NCBI GenBank assembly: GCA_002305715.1
Contig: DBQD01000036.1
Coordinates: forward strand, 1-64,000
Reading direction: 5' to 3'
Length of the DNA stretch: 64,000 nucleotides
DNA from: Proteiniphilum sp. UBA1403
GTDB taxonomy: Bacteria > Bacteroidota > Bacteroidia > Bacteroidales > Dysgonomonadaceae
The position numbers were made by a program, and so were the translations under genes. Each line of letters starts with the position of its first letter. The first letter of the stretch is position 1. This document shows positions 45,174 through 54,277 of the stretch, piece after piece. The notes under the pieces were generated by a model, which saw only the letters and a list, made by a program, of their open reading frames with translations, did not search any database and had not been told where the DNA came from.

Positions 45174-48100
45174 ATGAGATACCGGTTTTCACTTTGCTTA
45201 TTTCTCCTGACCTGTATCAGGGTTCTGATGCTTCCAGCTCAGAATAATCCTTCCGCATATAATTATTCCTATCTTACCATTAATGAAGGATTGTGTGATA
45301 ACTTCATCCGGGCAATTCACAAAGACCAATTAGGTTTTGTCTGGATTGGGACTTCCAATGGACTGGATCGGTATGATGGATATGAACTCAAACATTATTC
45401 TGTGGGTTCTGAACTACCGAATCGTTTTATAGAAAGTAACTACATCTATGACATCACAGAAGATACTTTCATGCATCTTTGGGTGGCATCAGATGCAGGT
45501 CTCACGCGTATAAACCTGCAGAATGAAGATATATCGTCGCTTAAGGAATACAAAGGAGTCAATAACGAAGTTCTAACCTCACCTGTACAATCAATTTTTG
45601 TGGATGAACGTCATAATCTGTGGATTGGTAAAAGCGACGGACTTGCGTATATCATCCTCAACAAAGAAAGGGATATTGAAGAAATTAAGATACTCAAAAA
45701 GGATGTGGATATCCGTAAAATAATCCGACACGACAATGATGTTTGGGCAGGAGGAAAGGATCAGTTACTTCGCTACCGCACCTCCAATGTAGACAGAATT
45801 GTTGAGGTTCCACAACCGGAGACAATGAATTTCTCAAAATTAACAATCAATGCCCTTTTTTCCATAGGCAATTATTTGTGGATAGGCACTCAAAATGGAC
45901 TGTATTGTGTAAACACACAAAGTGGAAGTAAAACGCTTTACCAACATAAGCCCAATGATTTGAATAGCATCTCTTCTAATTATATAACCGATATCGCCAA
46001 GAATGAATCGGGAGACATTATCATTGCCACCAGAAATGGATTAAATATTTTTCAGCGAAATGAGCAATTTGTATTATATAAGAAGGGTGAAAAAGGACTC
46101 TCCCTCAATGACAATATTGTTAGCAAAGTATTTGTGGACGAACACAATCGTATATGGGTGGGGTCAGGTTTTAGTGGCATCAGTCTTATGAATCCTGCTC
46201 AAATTCAATTTACTCACTCACTTCAAGGCTCTCCTGACGAGAAGCCATTTATTATTAGTGCTATCTTGGAAGATAAAGAGGGCAATTTGCTCGTCGGAAT
46301 TGTTGATGGAGGACTCGCTATCAAGCTAAAAGGATCAACATCGTTCAACTTCTATACACATCAGGCCAATGATCCAAGTTCGCTAGGTCACAACAACATC
46401 TCTGATATAGTGCAGGATTTTGAAGGCAACTACTGGATTTCTACCATTGGAGGTGGTATCGATAAACTATCCAAAAATAATCTCTCCCATCCGAGGTTTG
46501 AACATTTTACCTCCGAGAACTCGGAATTGCTCTCCGATGATATCCAAGATTTGTGCCTTGATCCGATCAGAAACTCTATATGGATCTGCAACAGACGATA
46601 CATTCAAATACTGGACTTCACGACTAACCGTATTAGCCAGCTTCAGTTCTATACTCGTTCACGAGAGGTACCCGAGCACATGAATGCAATTTTTGTGGAT
46701 TCACAATCACGTTTATGGATAGGAGGAAACGGTATCCATATTATCGATTTAAAGGATTATAGAAACGGATATGAGTGCATTTCCTATACCCATAAATTAG
46801 ATGATCCCGAAAGTAAAGTCAAAGAAAAAATTACCTGTATTCTGGAAACCAAAGACCGGGAAATTTATCTTGGCAGCATGGGAAACGGCATCTATCAACT
46901 TGATAAAGAACATTCAAATGGACACTACACATTCATCAACTATGCAGGTCGCTCCGGTCTCACCAACGCTAGTATCTCAAACCTAATTGAAGATGAATAC
47001 GGAAATATTTGGATAAGTACATTGAAAGGGATCTATCTTTTTAATGCTTTTACAAAAAGAACAACCAAGTTCGATGAAGAAGATGGACTGCAGGTGCAGC
47101 AATTCTACAAAAGAGCAGGCTATAAAACTGCCAGTAACCAAATGATTCTGGGTACCACCAATGGTTTGGTTTCATTCAATGCCATGGTTCATATTCCCAA
47201 AAGGGAGGAAAGAGTGGTAACATTGACCGGATTCTATTGCGATGGTGTGGAATTGATTCCTTTTTCACATAAAAGAAACCTCTCCTCGTCAATCACCCAG
47301 GCGAAAGAAATACACCTGTACCCGAAACAACATTCATTTGAATTGAGTTACAGTAGTCTCGAATACACAGGTCAAAATAAAATATACTATTTCCATCGTA
47401 TTCTGGAACTGGATGAAAGTATAAATGTGAATCGAACTCGTAGAAATGCTCGTTACACACACCTGCATCCCGGGAAATATACGTTTGAAGTGTGGTGTAC
47501 AAATTCCGATAACTCTTGGTCGTCGGAACGCACCTATCTTTCTATCATTGTACACCCACCATTTTATCAGACCACCTGGTTTTATACACTAATAACTTTA
47601 CTTGTGATTTCTGCAATTTTTTACAGTCTCAATGAGTATTACCAACAACAAAAAAGGATTCAGCTTACACTGAAAAAGAAAATTGAAGATCGCACAGCAG
47701 CTCTTTCTCAAACCATAGAGAAGCTAGAACTCACACAGAGTGAAATAATCGAGAAAAATGAACAACTTCAAATCCAAAACGAGGAGATAAAGCAACAAAA
47801 AAATGCCATCTATGAGATGTCTCAACAGATGGAACAACTCAATAAGGAAAAAATATCCTATTTCACGAATATTGCCCATGAGTTTAAAACTCCCTTAGCA
47901 CTTATTTTAGGTCCATCGGAACAGCTCATCCAAAATGCAGAGAATCTAGAAAAAAAGGAAAGTCTTGAGATGATTAGTCGAAATGCTCGTTACCTCCTTT
48001 CCCTGGTAAATCAACTGATGGACCTTCAGAAGATCGACACGAATAAACTTACCCTCAATCCGGTTCAGTTCAACCTGGTTGATCAATTGAATCAGACGGT

Positions 48101-49403
48101 TACCGATTTTACCGGTCTTATGCAACAAAGAGGAATTCATATTGATATGAGATACCGTTTGAAGTATTCAAATATAGTTTCAGACAAAGATCTTTTTCAC
48201 AAAATTCTCTATAATCTACTTTCAAATGCCGTAAAATATACACCCGACAAAGGAAATGTGACGATACATGCTGCACAGTTTTTCAACCAATCAACCGAAG
48301 AGCTGATGCAATATATTGCAGTTACAAACAGTGGTAGTACAATAAATAGCCAAGATGCCGAAAAGATTTTCGACCGTTTTTATCGTATACCGGGACAACA
48401 GAAGTATGCTCAATATGGACAAATTAGTACCGGTATTGGATTGCACATCGTAAAGGAAATAATCACCCTTCTCAATGGAAAGATTATTGTGAAATCATCG
48501 GATAAGAATGGTGTCACTTTCCGACTCTACTTCCCCATTACAGGTGCTATACAATCAAAGGAATCTGTTATTCAGGAGACAGTACAGCCATTTTCGTTAG
48601 TGGATGTCATTCCACCCTTCATTCCTGTTGACAGGGATAAACCTAATTTACTTTTGGTGGAAGATAATCCGGATATGCGTATTTACATCAAGAAAATACT
48701 ACTTACCCGTTTTAATGTTGCAGAAGCAAACAACGGAGAATCAGGCTTTGAAACAGCCAAGAAAATAGTACCTGATTTTATTGTCTCCGACTTGATGATG
48801 CCAATATGCGATGGAGCAACCTTCTGCAGAAGAATAAGGGAAAATCTTGAATTATGCCATATACCATTTTTACTTTTAACAGCTAACTCAAGTGAGAAAG
48901 CATATATCGAAAGTTTCGAAAATGGCATTGATGGATATATTACCAAACCGTTTGAGGAATCTCTTCTACTTGCACAAATTGAGTCGATCATAAAGAATCG
49001 TGACCTTCGCCAGCAAAAGTTTATTGATGGTGGGTTGAATTTGTCAGAACTGGAGGCAGGTTATTCCGATCAGCAGTTTATGCAAGAAGTAATAGGTATC
49101 ATTGAAAAAAATTATGAGGATTCCAATTTTGGAGTAAAGGAGCTGGTCGCCCAACTGAACATGAGTTATACCATTGTCTATAAGAAATTTGTCTCACTTT
49201 CTGGTATACCTCCTGTCAAATTTCTACTGCTCTACCGCTTACGTATTGCCAAAATGATCTTGGAACGGAATAAACGCAACAACGTAATTGTTTCAGAAAT
49301 AGCCTATCGTGTGGGTTTCAATGATCCGAAATATTTCACACGTTGTTTTGTAAAGCAATATAATATGACTCCCAGCGCTATTATCCATCAGGAACCCTCT
49401 TAA
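45174..49403 (+). CDS. Hybrid two-component system sensor-regulator (HTCS)
   Basis: The 1409-residue one-protein two-component system has a signal peptide, then a periplasmic two-propeller sensor built of many Reg_prop repeats (LWIGTSNGL-like) at about 25-670, and a Y_Y_Y domain at about 715-785. A membrane helix at about 800-822 and a coiled-coil follow, then a histidine kinase with NIAHEFKTPLALILGP (His902), an ATPase domain from about 1004, a receiver with Asp1206 (VSDLMMP), and an AraC-type HTH at about 1315-1409. HTCS proteins bind oligosaccharides in the periplasm and activate their PUL. Its place within the xylan-type genes argues for xylo-oligosaccharide sensing. Candidate DNA targets are the GGAGGATTATT elements nearby. 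Confidence 0.95.
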   Translation: MRYRFSLCLFLLTCIRVLMLPAQNNPSAYNYSYLTINEGLCDNFIRAIHKDQLGFVWIGTSNGLDRYDGYELKHYSVGSELPNRFIESNYIYDITEDTFMHLWVASDAGLTRINLQNEDISSLKEYKGVNNEVLTSPVQSIFVDERHNLWIGKSDGLAYIILNKERDIEEIKILKKDVDIRKIIRHDNDVWAGGKDQLLRYRTSNVDRIVEVPQPETMNFSKLTINALFSIGNYLWIGTQNGLYCVNTQSGSKTLYQHKPNDLNSISSNYITDIAKNESGDIIIATRNGLNIFQRNEQFVLYKKGEKGLSLNDNIVSKVFVDEHNRIWVGSGFSGISLMNPAQIQFTHSLQGSPDEKPFIISAILEDKEGNLLVGIVDGGLAIKLKGSTSFNFYTHQANDPSSLGHNNISDIVQDFEGNYWISTIGGGIDKLSKNNLSHPRFEHFTSENSELLSDDIQDLCLDPIRNSIWICNRRYIQILDFTTNRISQLQFYTRSREVPEHMNAIFVDSQSRLWIGGNGIHIIDLKDYRNGYECISYTHKLDDPESKVKEKITCILETKDREIYLGSMGNGIYQLDKEHSNGHYTFINYAGRSGLTNASISNLIEDEYGNIWISTLKGIYLFNAFTKRTTKFDEEDGLQVQQFYKRAGYKTASNQMILGTTNGLVSFNAMVHIPKREERVVTLTGFYCDGVELIPFSHKRNLSSSITQAKEIHLYPKQHSFELSYSSLEYTGQNKIYYFHRILELDESINVNRTRRNARYTHLHPGKYTFEVWCTNSDNSWSSERTYLSIIVHPPFYQTTWFYTLITLLVISAIFYSLNEYYQQQKRIQLTLKKKIEDRTAALSQTIEKLELTQSEIIEKNEQLQIQNEEIKQQKNAIYEMSQQMEQLNKEKISYFTNIAHEFKTPLALILGPSEQLIQNAENLEKKESLEMISRNARYLLSLVNQLMDLQKIDTNKLTLNPVQFNLVDQLNQTVTDFTGLMQQRGIHIDMRYRLKYSNIVSDKDLFHKILYNLLSNAVKYTPDKGNVTIHAAQFFNQSTEELMQYIAVTNSGSTINSQDAEKIFDRFYRIPGQQKYAQYGQISTGIGLHIVKEIITLLNGKIIVKSSDKNGVTFRLYFPITGAIQSKESVIQETVQPFSLVDVIPPFIPVDRDKPNLLLVEDNPDMRIYIKKILLTRFNVAEANNGESGFETAKKIVPDFIVSDLMMPICDGATFCRRIRENLELCHIPFLLLTANSSEKAYIESFENGIDGYITKPFEESLLLAQIESIIKNRDLRQQKFIDGGLNLSELEAGYSDQQFMQEVIGIIEKNYEDSNFGVKELVAQLNMSYTIVYKKFVSLSGIPPVKFLLLYRLRIAKMILERNKRNNVIVSEIAYRVGFNDPKYFTRCFVKQYNMTPSAIIHQEPS

Positions 49404-49430
49404 TGTCAATCTATTACTACGTAAAAACTT

Positions 49431-50774
49431 TTATTCAAAACTTATCCAGTCTACTTGCAATTCACCTTCACTTAGAAGCGTGAGTTGCAAATCGTGTATA
49501 CCTTCTAGTTTGTTATTAAGTGTTACGCTAATCTCCTGCCAATCATTTTTTTCCGACACATTGAACATCGCAATGGTCTTGCTATCAGGCAAAATAGATG
49601 AAAGTGATACATTGCCCCCAGCTTTACTAAACACTCGAATTTTCGCCTTTTTTGCATTCCCATTTCCAAAATCTACTCGATTATAACGAGCCCAAGAATT
49701 CTTTTCATTGAAAATTAATTTCCAACCCTCAAACAGATTATCATTGTTTACAAAGTCGATGGCAACACCAGAAGAACTGATTGCGGAGTATCTGTCAAAC
49801 TGAACAGGCTTTGCAGTAGCAGAAGTAATGCCAACACCACGTAGAGTAGGAATAACTTTCTGAATAGTGCCGTCAGGGTTGAAAAAAATTGAATCGATAC
49901 GAGCCGATCTGTTTTTGTCAAAAGATGGAGAATAATCATTGTGGTGATAGAATAAGTACCACTGGCCATTGTATTCCATGATGGAGTGATGATTGGTCCA
50001 ACACTCTACCGGTGATTCATCCATTATAACACCTTGAAATGTGAACGGTCCTTTGGGATTATCACCAGTTGCATAGGCCAAAACCTCGGTTTTATCTCGC
50101 ACCCATGGAAAAGTATAGTAATAGATACCGTTCCGCTTAAATACAAAAGGACCCTCTTTAAAACCCTCTGGCAATCCTTCAATCTGCTGCGGTTCATCTT
50201 CAATTTCCAACAAGTTCTTTTTTAGTTTGGCCACCGACATACCACGTCCGGACCAATAGATATAAGCCTGTCCATCATCATCAATCAACACACATGGGTC
50301 GATGCCTGTAACACCTTCCATGGGATTTGCTTCTGGAGTGAACGGACCATATGGCTTGTCGGAAGTGGCTACACCAATAGCAAAACCTCTTCGCTGCTCA
50401 CCACCTGGTGCCGATGGAAAATAGAAATAATACTTACCATTATAATAGACACAATCGGGGGCCCACATTGAGTAGGATTCCGGTGCAACCCAGGGTACAT
50501 TTTCTTGACTCACAATTACACCGTGATCCTGCCAATTGACAAGATCTTCGGATGAAAAGACATGATAATCCTCCATACAAAACCATTCTTTCAAACGATC
50601 AATTGGACTGGGAATATCGTGTGATGGATAAAGGTATACCTTACCTTCAAATACTCGAGCAGTTGGATCTGCTGTAAATTGATTGCTGATTATTGGATTC
50701 TGCCCAACAACGGTCATACATGATACGATAAAAAGAATAAAAAAACTCCTCCTCATACGGTTAATTTTGTTCAT
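49431..50774 (-). CDS. GH43 xylosidase/arabinofuranosidase-type with CBM6-like domain
   Basis: The 447-residue protein has a signal peptide (VVG-Q; the start at 50774 or 50756 are both usable). The GH43 triad is visible as Asp36 (TADPTA), Asp159 (GIDPC) and Glu207 (KEGPF). From about residue 315 a CBM6-like beta-sandwich follows (WARYNRVDFGNG, IRVFSKAGGNVSL, GIHDLQLTLLSEGELQVDWISFE). GH43 plus CBM6 is common among enzymes removing arabinofuranose or xylose from arabinoxylan. It is convergent with the HTCS gene (27-nt gap) and divergent from the SusC at 51145, sharing its regulatory region. Confidence 0.9.
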   Translation of the reverse strand: MNKINRMRRSFFILFIVSCMTVVGQNPIISNQFTADPTARVFEGKVYLYPSHDIPSPIDRLKEWFCMEDYHVFSSEDLVNWQDHGVIVSQENVPWVAPESYSMWAPDCVYYNGKYYFYFPSAPGGEQRRGFAIGVATSDKPYGPFTPEANPMEGVTGIDPCVLIDDDGQAYIYWSGRGMSVAKLKKNLLEIEDEPQQIEGLPEGFKEGPFVFKRNGIYYYTFPWVRDKTEVLAYATGDNPKGPFTFQGVIMDESPVECWTNHHSIMEYNGQWYLFYHHNDYSPSFDKNRSARIDSIFFNPDGTIQKVIPTLRGVGITSATAKPVQFDRYSAISSSGVAIDFVNNDNLFEGWKLIFNEKNSWARYNRVDFGNGNAKKAKIRVFSKAGGNVSLSSILPDSKTIAMFNVSEKNDWQEISVTLNNKLEGIHDLQLTLLSEGELQVDWISFE

Positions 50775-50822
50775 ATAATTTAAAAAAAGAAGTGAAACAA
50801 TAAATTATGCTACTTTCATTGA

Positions 50823-50830
50823 CAAAAATA
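50823..50830 (-). promoter_or_regulatory. Candidate -7 box for minus-strand GH43-CBM6
   Basis: On the minus strand the sequence is TATTTTTG, an exact TAnnTTTG match, 48 nt upstream of the ATG at 50774. It is identical to the box for the divergent SusC at 51002. No -33 TTTG is visible, as expected for an activator-dependent promoter. Confidence 0.45.
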
Positions 50831-50903
50831 GCTTTTTATCCTCTTAGAAGCGGTGAATAATCTTTCGAATGTGGGGACAGAAATCCATCATTAGATCACA
50901 AAA

Positions 50904-50959
50904 AGAGGATTTTCTATATTTTTAGGAGGATTATTCTTATTTTAATAAAATAATCCTCC
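50904..50959. promoter_or_regulatory. Candidate HTCS operator cluster
   Basis: GAGGATT at 50905 and again at 50926 form a direct repeat with 21-bp spacing, two helical turns. GGAGGATTATT (50925-50935) and AATAATCCTCC (50949-50959) form a perfect 11-bp inverted repeat with a 13-nt spacer. The cluster lies between two divergent promoters of PUL genes. Direct repeats at about 21 bp are what dimeric AraC-type regulators bind, so the HTCS at 45174 is the prime candidate. Confidence 0.6.
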
Positions 50960-51001
50960 ATTCAAAAAGAATTATAAACTCACTCCACTCCCCAAAAAGA
51001 A

Positions 51002-51009
51002 TATTTTTG
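51002..51009 (+). promoter_or_regulatory. Candidate -7 box for SusC (pair 3)
   Basis: TATTTTTG matches TAnnTTTG and sits 43 nt downstream of the right arm of the GGAGGATTATT inverted repeat. The leader to the SusC start at 51145 would be about 130 nt. The surrounding DNA is very AT-rich, so this call depends mostly on position. Confidence 0.45.
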
Positions 51010-51144
51010 TAAAAAAAATAAAAATCATATCGCAGCAAAGCATTTTAAAGGCATTTATTACCATAAATTATATACGCAAAACATTTTTTTGAATTTTACA
51101 AGCGAATTTTTTGTTAATTTTTTATTTTTATTAATTCTATTTCT

Positions 51145-54100
51145 ATGAATAAAAGAGTATTGTTCTTATTTATTGGACTATGTCTTTGTTTCAACTCTTT
51201 TGCACAAATGCAAGTAAGAGGTATTGTGACAGACATAAAAGGCGATCCTATTCCGGGTGTTACTGTGCTGGAATCGGGAACGCAAAATGGTGTAATAACC
51301 AATATCGACGGTCAATATAGCATATCTGTGAAAGGAGCAACAGCTGTGTTGCAGTTTTCTTTTGTTGGTATGGAGACCAAGGATATTGTTGTTGGCAACC
51401 GCTCAACAATTGATGTCGTACTAAATGACGTTACCACAGACCTTGATGAACTCATTGTTGTAGGTTATGGTACAATGCGTAAGAGTGACGTATCTGGAGC
51501 TATTTCATCGGTTCGATCCGATGCACTGCAGAACATCATCACCCCCGACGCGGCGGCAGCTTTACAAGGTAAGGCTTCAGGCGTGCAGGTGTTGACCAAT
51601 TCCGGTGCACCAGGTCAAGGCGCCAGCATTCGTGTTCGCGGTTATTCCTCCAACTCAGGCCAACTCGGTCCGCTTTTAATTGTGGACGGATTACAGGTTG
51701 ACAACATTCAATATCTGGATCCTTCAATGATTGAATCCATTGAAATTTTGAAAGATGCTGCTTCTGCAGCCATCTATGGTGCACAGGCCGGTAATGGTGT
51801 GGTATTGGTTACCACTAAATCAGGTGCTATGTCGAAAGGCACATCAAGTATTACTTATGATGTAAGTTATGCAAACCAAAGTCTGGCTCGTCATCCGGAA
51901 ATTTTTAGAGCAAAAGATTTCATTGAATACAAGAAGATGTCTGGTCTGCCAATTGAAACACAGTTGCAAGCTAATAATTACAATGGCACCGACACCGATT
52001 GGTTTGATGTTGTTTTTGCTCCCTCTTGGAATCAGAAGCACACGATGACCTTCCAGGGTGGAAACAACCAAGGTAACTTCTTCACTTCGATCAATTATGT
52101 CAACAACGATGGTATCGTAAGAGGTGACAAGGATGTATACAAACGTCTATCTGCTCAGCTTAATGCTGATTATAACATTAAAAAATGGTTACAAGTAGGA
52201 ACCAACACCTCTATCGAAAAATGGTCAACGAAGTCTGTTCCTCAAATGACTCAGTATGGTTCTGTGATGAACTCAGTGTTGACACTTGACCCGCTGACAC
52301 CGGCATATTATTCAAGTCCGGATGAATTTGCTCCTACCATGAAACAAGCATATGACCAAGGTAAGATAATACTCAAAGATCCGGAAAATGGACTGTATTA
52401 TGCAACTTCAAAATATATTACCGACGATAGTGGTAACCCACTTCTACAAAGAGACCGCGTTGATGCTGAAAACAAAGGTGTTTCTATTCGTGGTTTGGTT
52501 TATGGCAACCTGAAACCTTTTAAAGGTATGGTAATTACCTCTCGTCTGGGATATAGAATTGCACAAAGTAGTGAACACAGATTCAGTACCCCTTATTATG
52601 CAACACCGCAGGCTAAGTCTGATGATTATAACATCTCCGCGAATGTAAATACCAGTCTCTACTATCAGTTTGAAAACTTCGCCAATTACAATATCACCCT
52701 CGATCAACATGCAATTACTGCCATGGGTGGTATGTCATATATCGAAAATAACACCGATAATGTAAGCACCAGTGCACAGGGTCCGGATATTCTAACAGGC
52801 TATGAGCCCAACTTCCGCTATATGAACTATGTGAAAAGTAACATGGTGGATGGACAGGAAAAGACAGTGAAAAGCTTCGGAAACCTTCCTGGCAGATCTG
52901 CACAGATTTCCTATTTCGGACGTTTAATCTATACATTTGACAATCGGTATACCATTCAGGCAAACTTCCGTGCAGATGCATTTGACTCTTCTAAATTACC
53001 TGCCACAAAACGTTGGGGTTACTTCCCATCCTTCTCTGCTGGTTGGAATGTAAGCAATGAAAAGTTCTTCACTGAAAATATCAATACCGATTCTTTCTCA
53101 TTCCTGAGACTCCGTGCTTCATATGGTTATAATGGTAATATCAACGTTCTTAACAACTATGCATACAGTACTACCATTTCCTACAACAGTTCTTGGTATC
53201 AATACGGTGTAGTTGACAGTGCTCCTTCCTACGGTTCAAAGCCATCTGGTCTTGCCAATCCAAATCTAAAATGGGAAACATCTGAACAACTTGACTTAGG
53301 TTTGGAAATGAGATTCTTGAGACACAGACTTTCAATCTCTGCTGACTATTACGACAAAAAAACCAATGACCTGTTGGTAAATATCAATCCTGTTCCTGAA
53401 TTGGGTGTTGCGGAAACAACTGTTAACGCTGGTTCTGTTCTCAACAGAGGTTTTGAGCTAGAAGCATCGTGGAAAGATCTAATTGGAAAGGACTTCAGTT
53501 ATTCTGTAAGTACCAATTTCACCACATTGCACAACGAAGTTACTTATCTTGATCCTTCTATTGCACGATTGGAAGGAGCAACCGGAGGTGTTGATGGAAC
53601 CAACAACCCAATCCGCACAGCATTTGAGGTAGGTAAACCAATATGGTATTTCAGAGGATATAAGTTTGAAGGAGTAGATCGCGAAACTGGAGCAGCTAAA
53701 ATTGCCGATGTCAATGGTGATGGTGTTATCTCTGATGGAGATATGACCTATTTGGGAAAATCAATTCCCGATTTCACCTATGGTGTGAACATTAACCTGG
53801 CTTATAAAGGTATTGATTTAACCCTGTTTGGCGCAGGTGTAAGTGGCAACGACATTTTCACAGTACTGTATCGTGCTGACACCCCTATGCGTAACTCGCT
53901 GAAATATTACTACGACAATGCTTGGACTCCAGAAAACAAGAACGCATCTATGCCGAATCCTCAAGCTGTTGCAACAGACTGGCAGTTCTGGGGTTCTTCT
54001 GCTTCCATGTTCAGTGGAGCATATTTCAAGATCAAACAACTTCAGTTAGGTTATACTGTTCCGGCAGAATTCACCAAACAGGCATTAATCAACAAATTGA

Positions 54101-54261
54101 GACTTTATGTTTCACTGGATGATTTCTTTACTTTCACCAAATATCCTGGTATGGATCCTGAAACAGCTACTGTAAGCACTGCTCCACAACGTGCAGGTTT
54201 TGACAACGGTACCTATCCACAATCGAAAAAGGTTACATTTGGTCTTAACATTACATTCTAA
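51145..54261 (+). CDS. SusC-type TonB-dependent transporter (pair 3, xylan-type locus)
   Basis: The 1038-residue protein has a signal peptide (FA-Q near residue 20), a carboxypeptidase-D regulatory-like domain (QVRGIVTDIKGDPIPGVTV-type opening, about 24-100), a TonB-box-like DELIVVGYG, a plug with RGYSSNSGQLGPLLIVDG and LKDAASAAIYG, and a barrel ending GLNITF. It belongs to a different SusC lineage from pairs 1 and 4. It is next to xylan-type enzymes and under the candidate HTCS operator, so it probably imports xylo-oligosaccharides. SusD follows after 16 nt. Confidence 0.95.
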   Translation: MNKRVLFLFIGLCLCFNSFAQMQVRGIVTDIKGDPIPGVTVLESGTQNGVITNIDGQYSISVKGATAVLQFSFVGMETKDIVVGNRSTIDVVLNDVTTDLDELIVVGYGTMRKSDVSGAISSVRSDALQNIITPDAAAALQGKASGVQVLTNSGAPGQGASIRVRGYSSNSGQLGPLLIVDGLQVDNIQYLDPSMIESIEILKDAASAAIYGAQAGNGVVLVTTKSGAMSKGTSSITYDVSYANQSLARHPEIFRAKDFIEYKKMSGLPIETQLQANNYNGTDTDWFDVVFAPSWNQKHTMTFQGGNNQGNFFTSINYVNNDGIVRGDKDVYKRLSAQLNADYNIKKWLQVGTNTSIEKWSTKSVPQMTQYGSVMNSVLTLDPLTPAYYSSPDEFAPTMKQAYDQGKIILKDPENGLYYATSKYITDDSGNPLLQRDRVDAENKGVSIRGLVYGNLKPFKGMVITSRLGYRIAQSSEHRFSTPYYATPQAKSDDYNISANVNTSLYYQFENFANYNITLDQHAITAMGGMSYIENNTDNVSTSAQGPDILTGYEPNFRYMNYVKSNMVDGQEKTVKSFGNLPGRSAQISYFGRLIYTFDNRYTIQANFRADAFDSSKLPATKRWGYFPSFSAGWNVSNEKFFTENINTDSFSFLRLRASYGYNGNINVLNNYAYSTTISYNSSWYQYGVVDSAPSYGSKPSGLANPNLKWETSEQLDLGLEMRFLRHRLSISADYYDKKTNDLLVNINPVPELGVAETTVNAGSVLNRGFELEASWKDLIGKDFSYSVSTNFTTLHNEVTYLDPSIARLEGATGGVDGTNNPIRTAFEVGKPIWYFRGYKFEGVDRETGAAKIADVNGDGVISDGDMTYLGKSIPDFTYGVNINLAYKGIDLTLFGAGVSGNDIFTVLYRADTPMRNSLKYYYDNAWTPENKNASMPNPQAVATDWQFWGSSASMFSGAYFKIKQLQLGYTVPAEFTKQALINKLRLYVSLDDFFTFTKYPGMDPETATVSTAPQRAGFDNGTYPQSKKVTFGLNITF

Positions 54262-54277
54262 TTCAACACTTATCAAT

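Larger units (their letters stand above)
50775..51144. other. Divergent regulatory region between GH43-CBM6 and SusC (pair 3)
   Basis: This 370-nt region carries -7 boxes for both directions (50823-50830 minus, 51002-51009 plus) and, between them, the clearest cluster of GGAGGATT elements in the window (50904-50959). No coding frame or RNA gene was seen. The arrangement fits one regulator switching both genes. Confidence 0.6.

Noticed and set aside
54191..54277. Upstream extension of the pair 3 SusD
   Set aside because: It would overlap the SusC gene and bury the lipoprotein signal; ATG 54278 fits the family.
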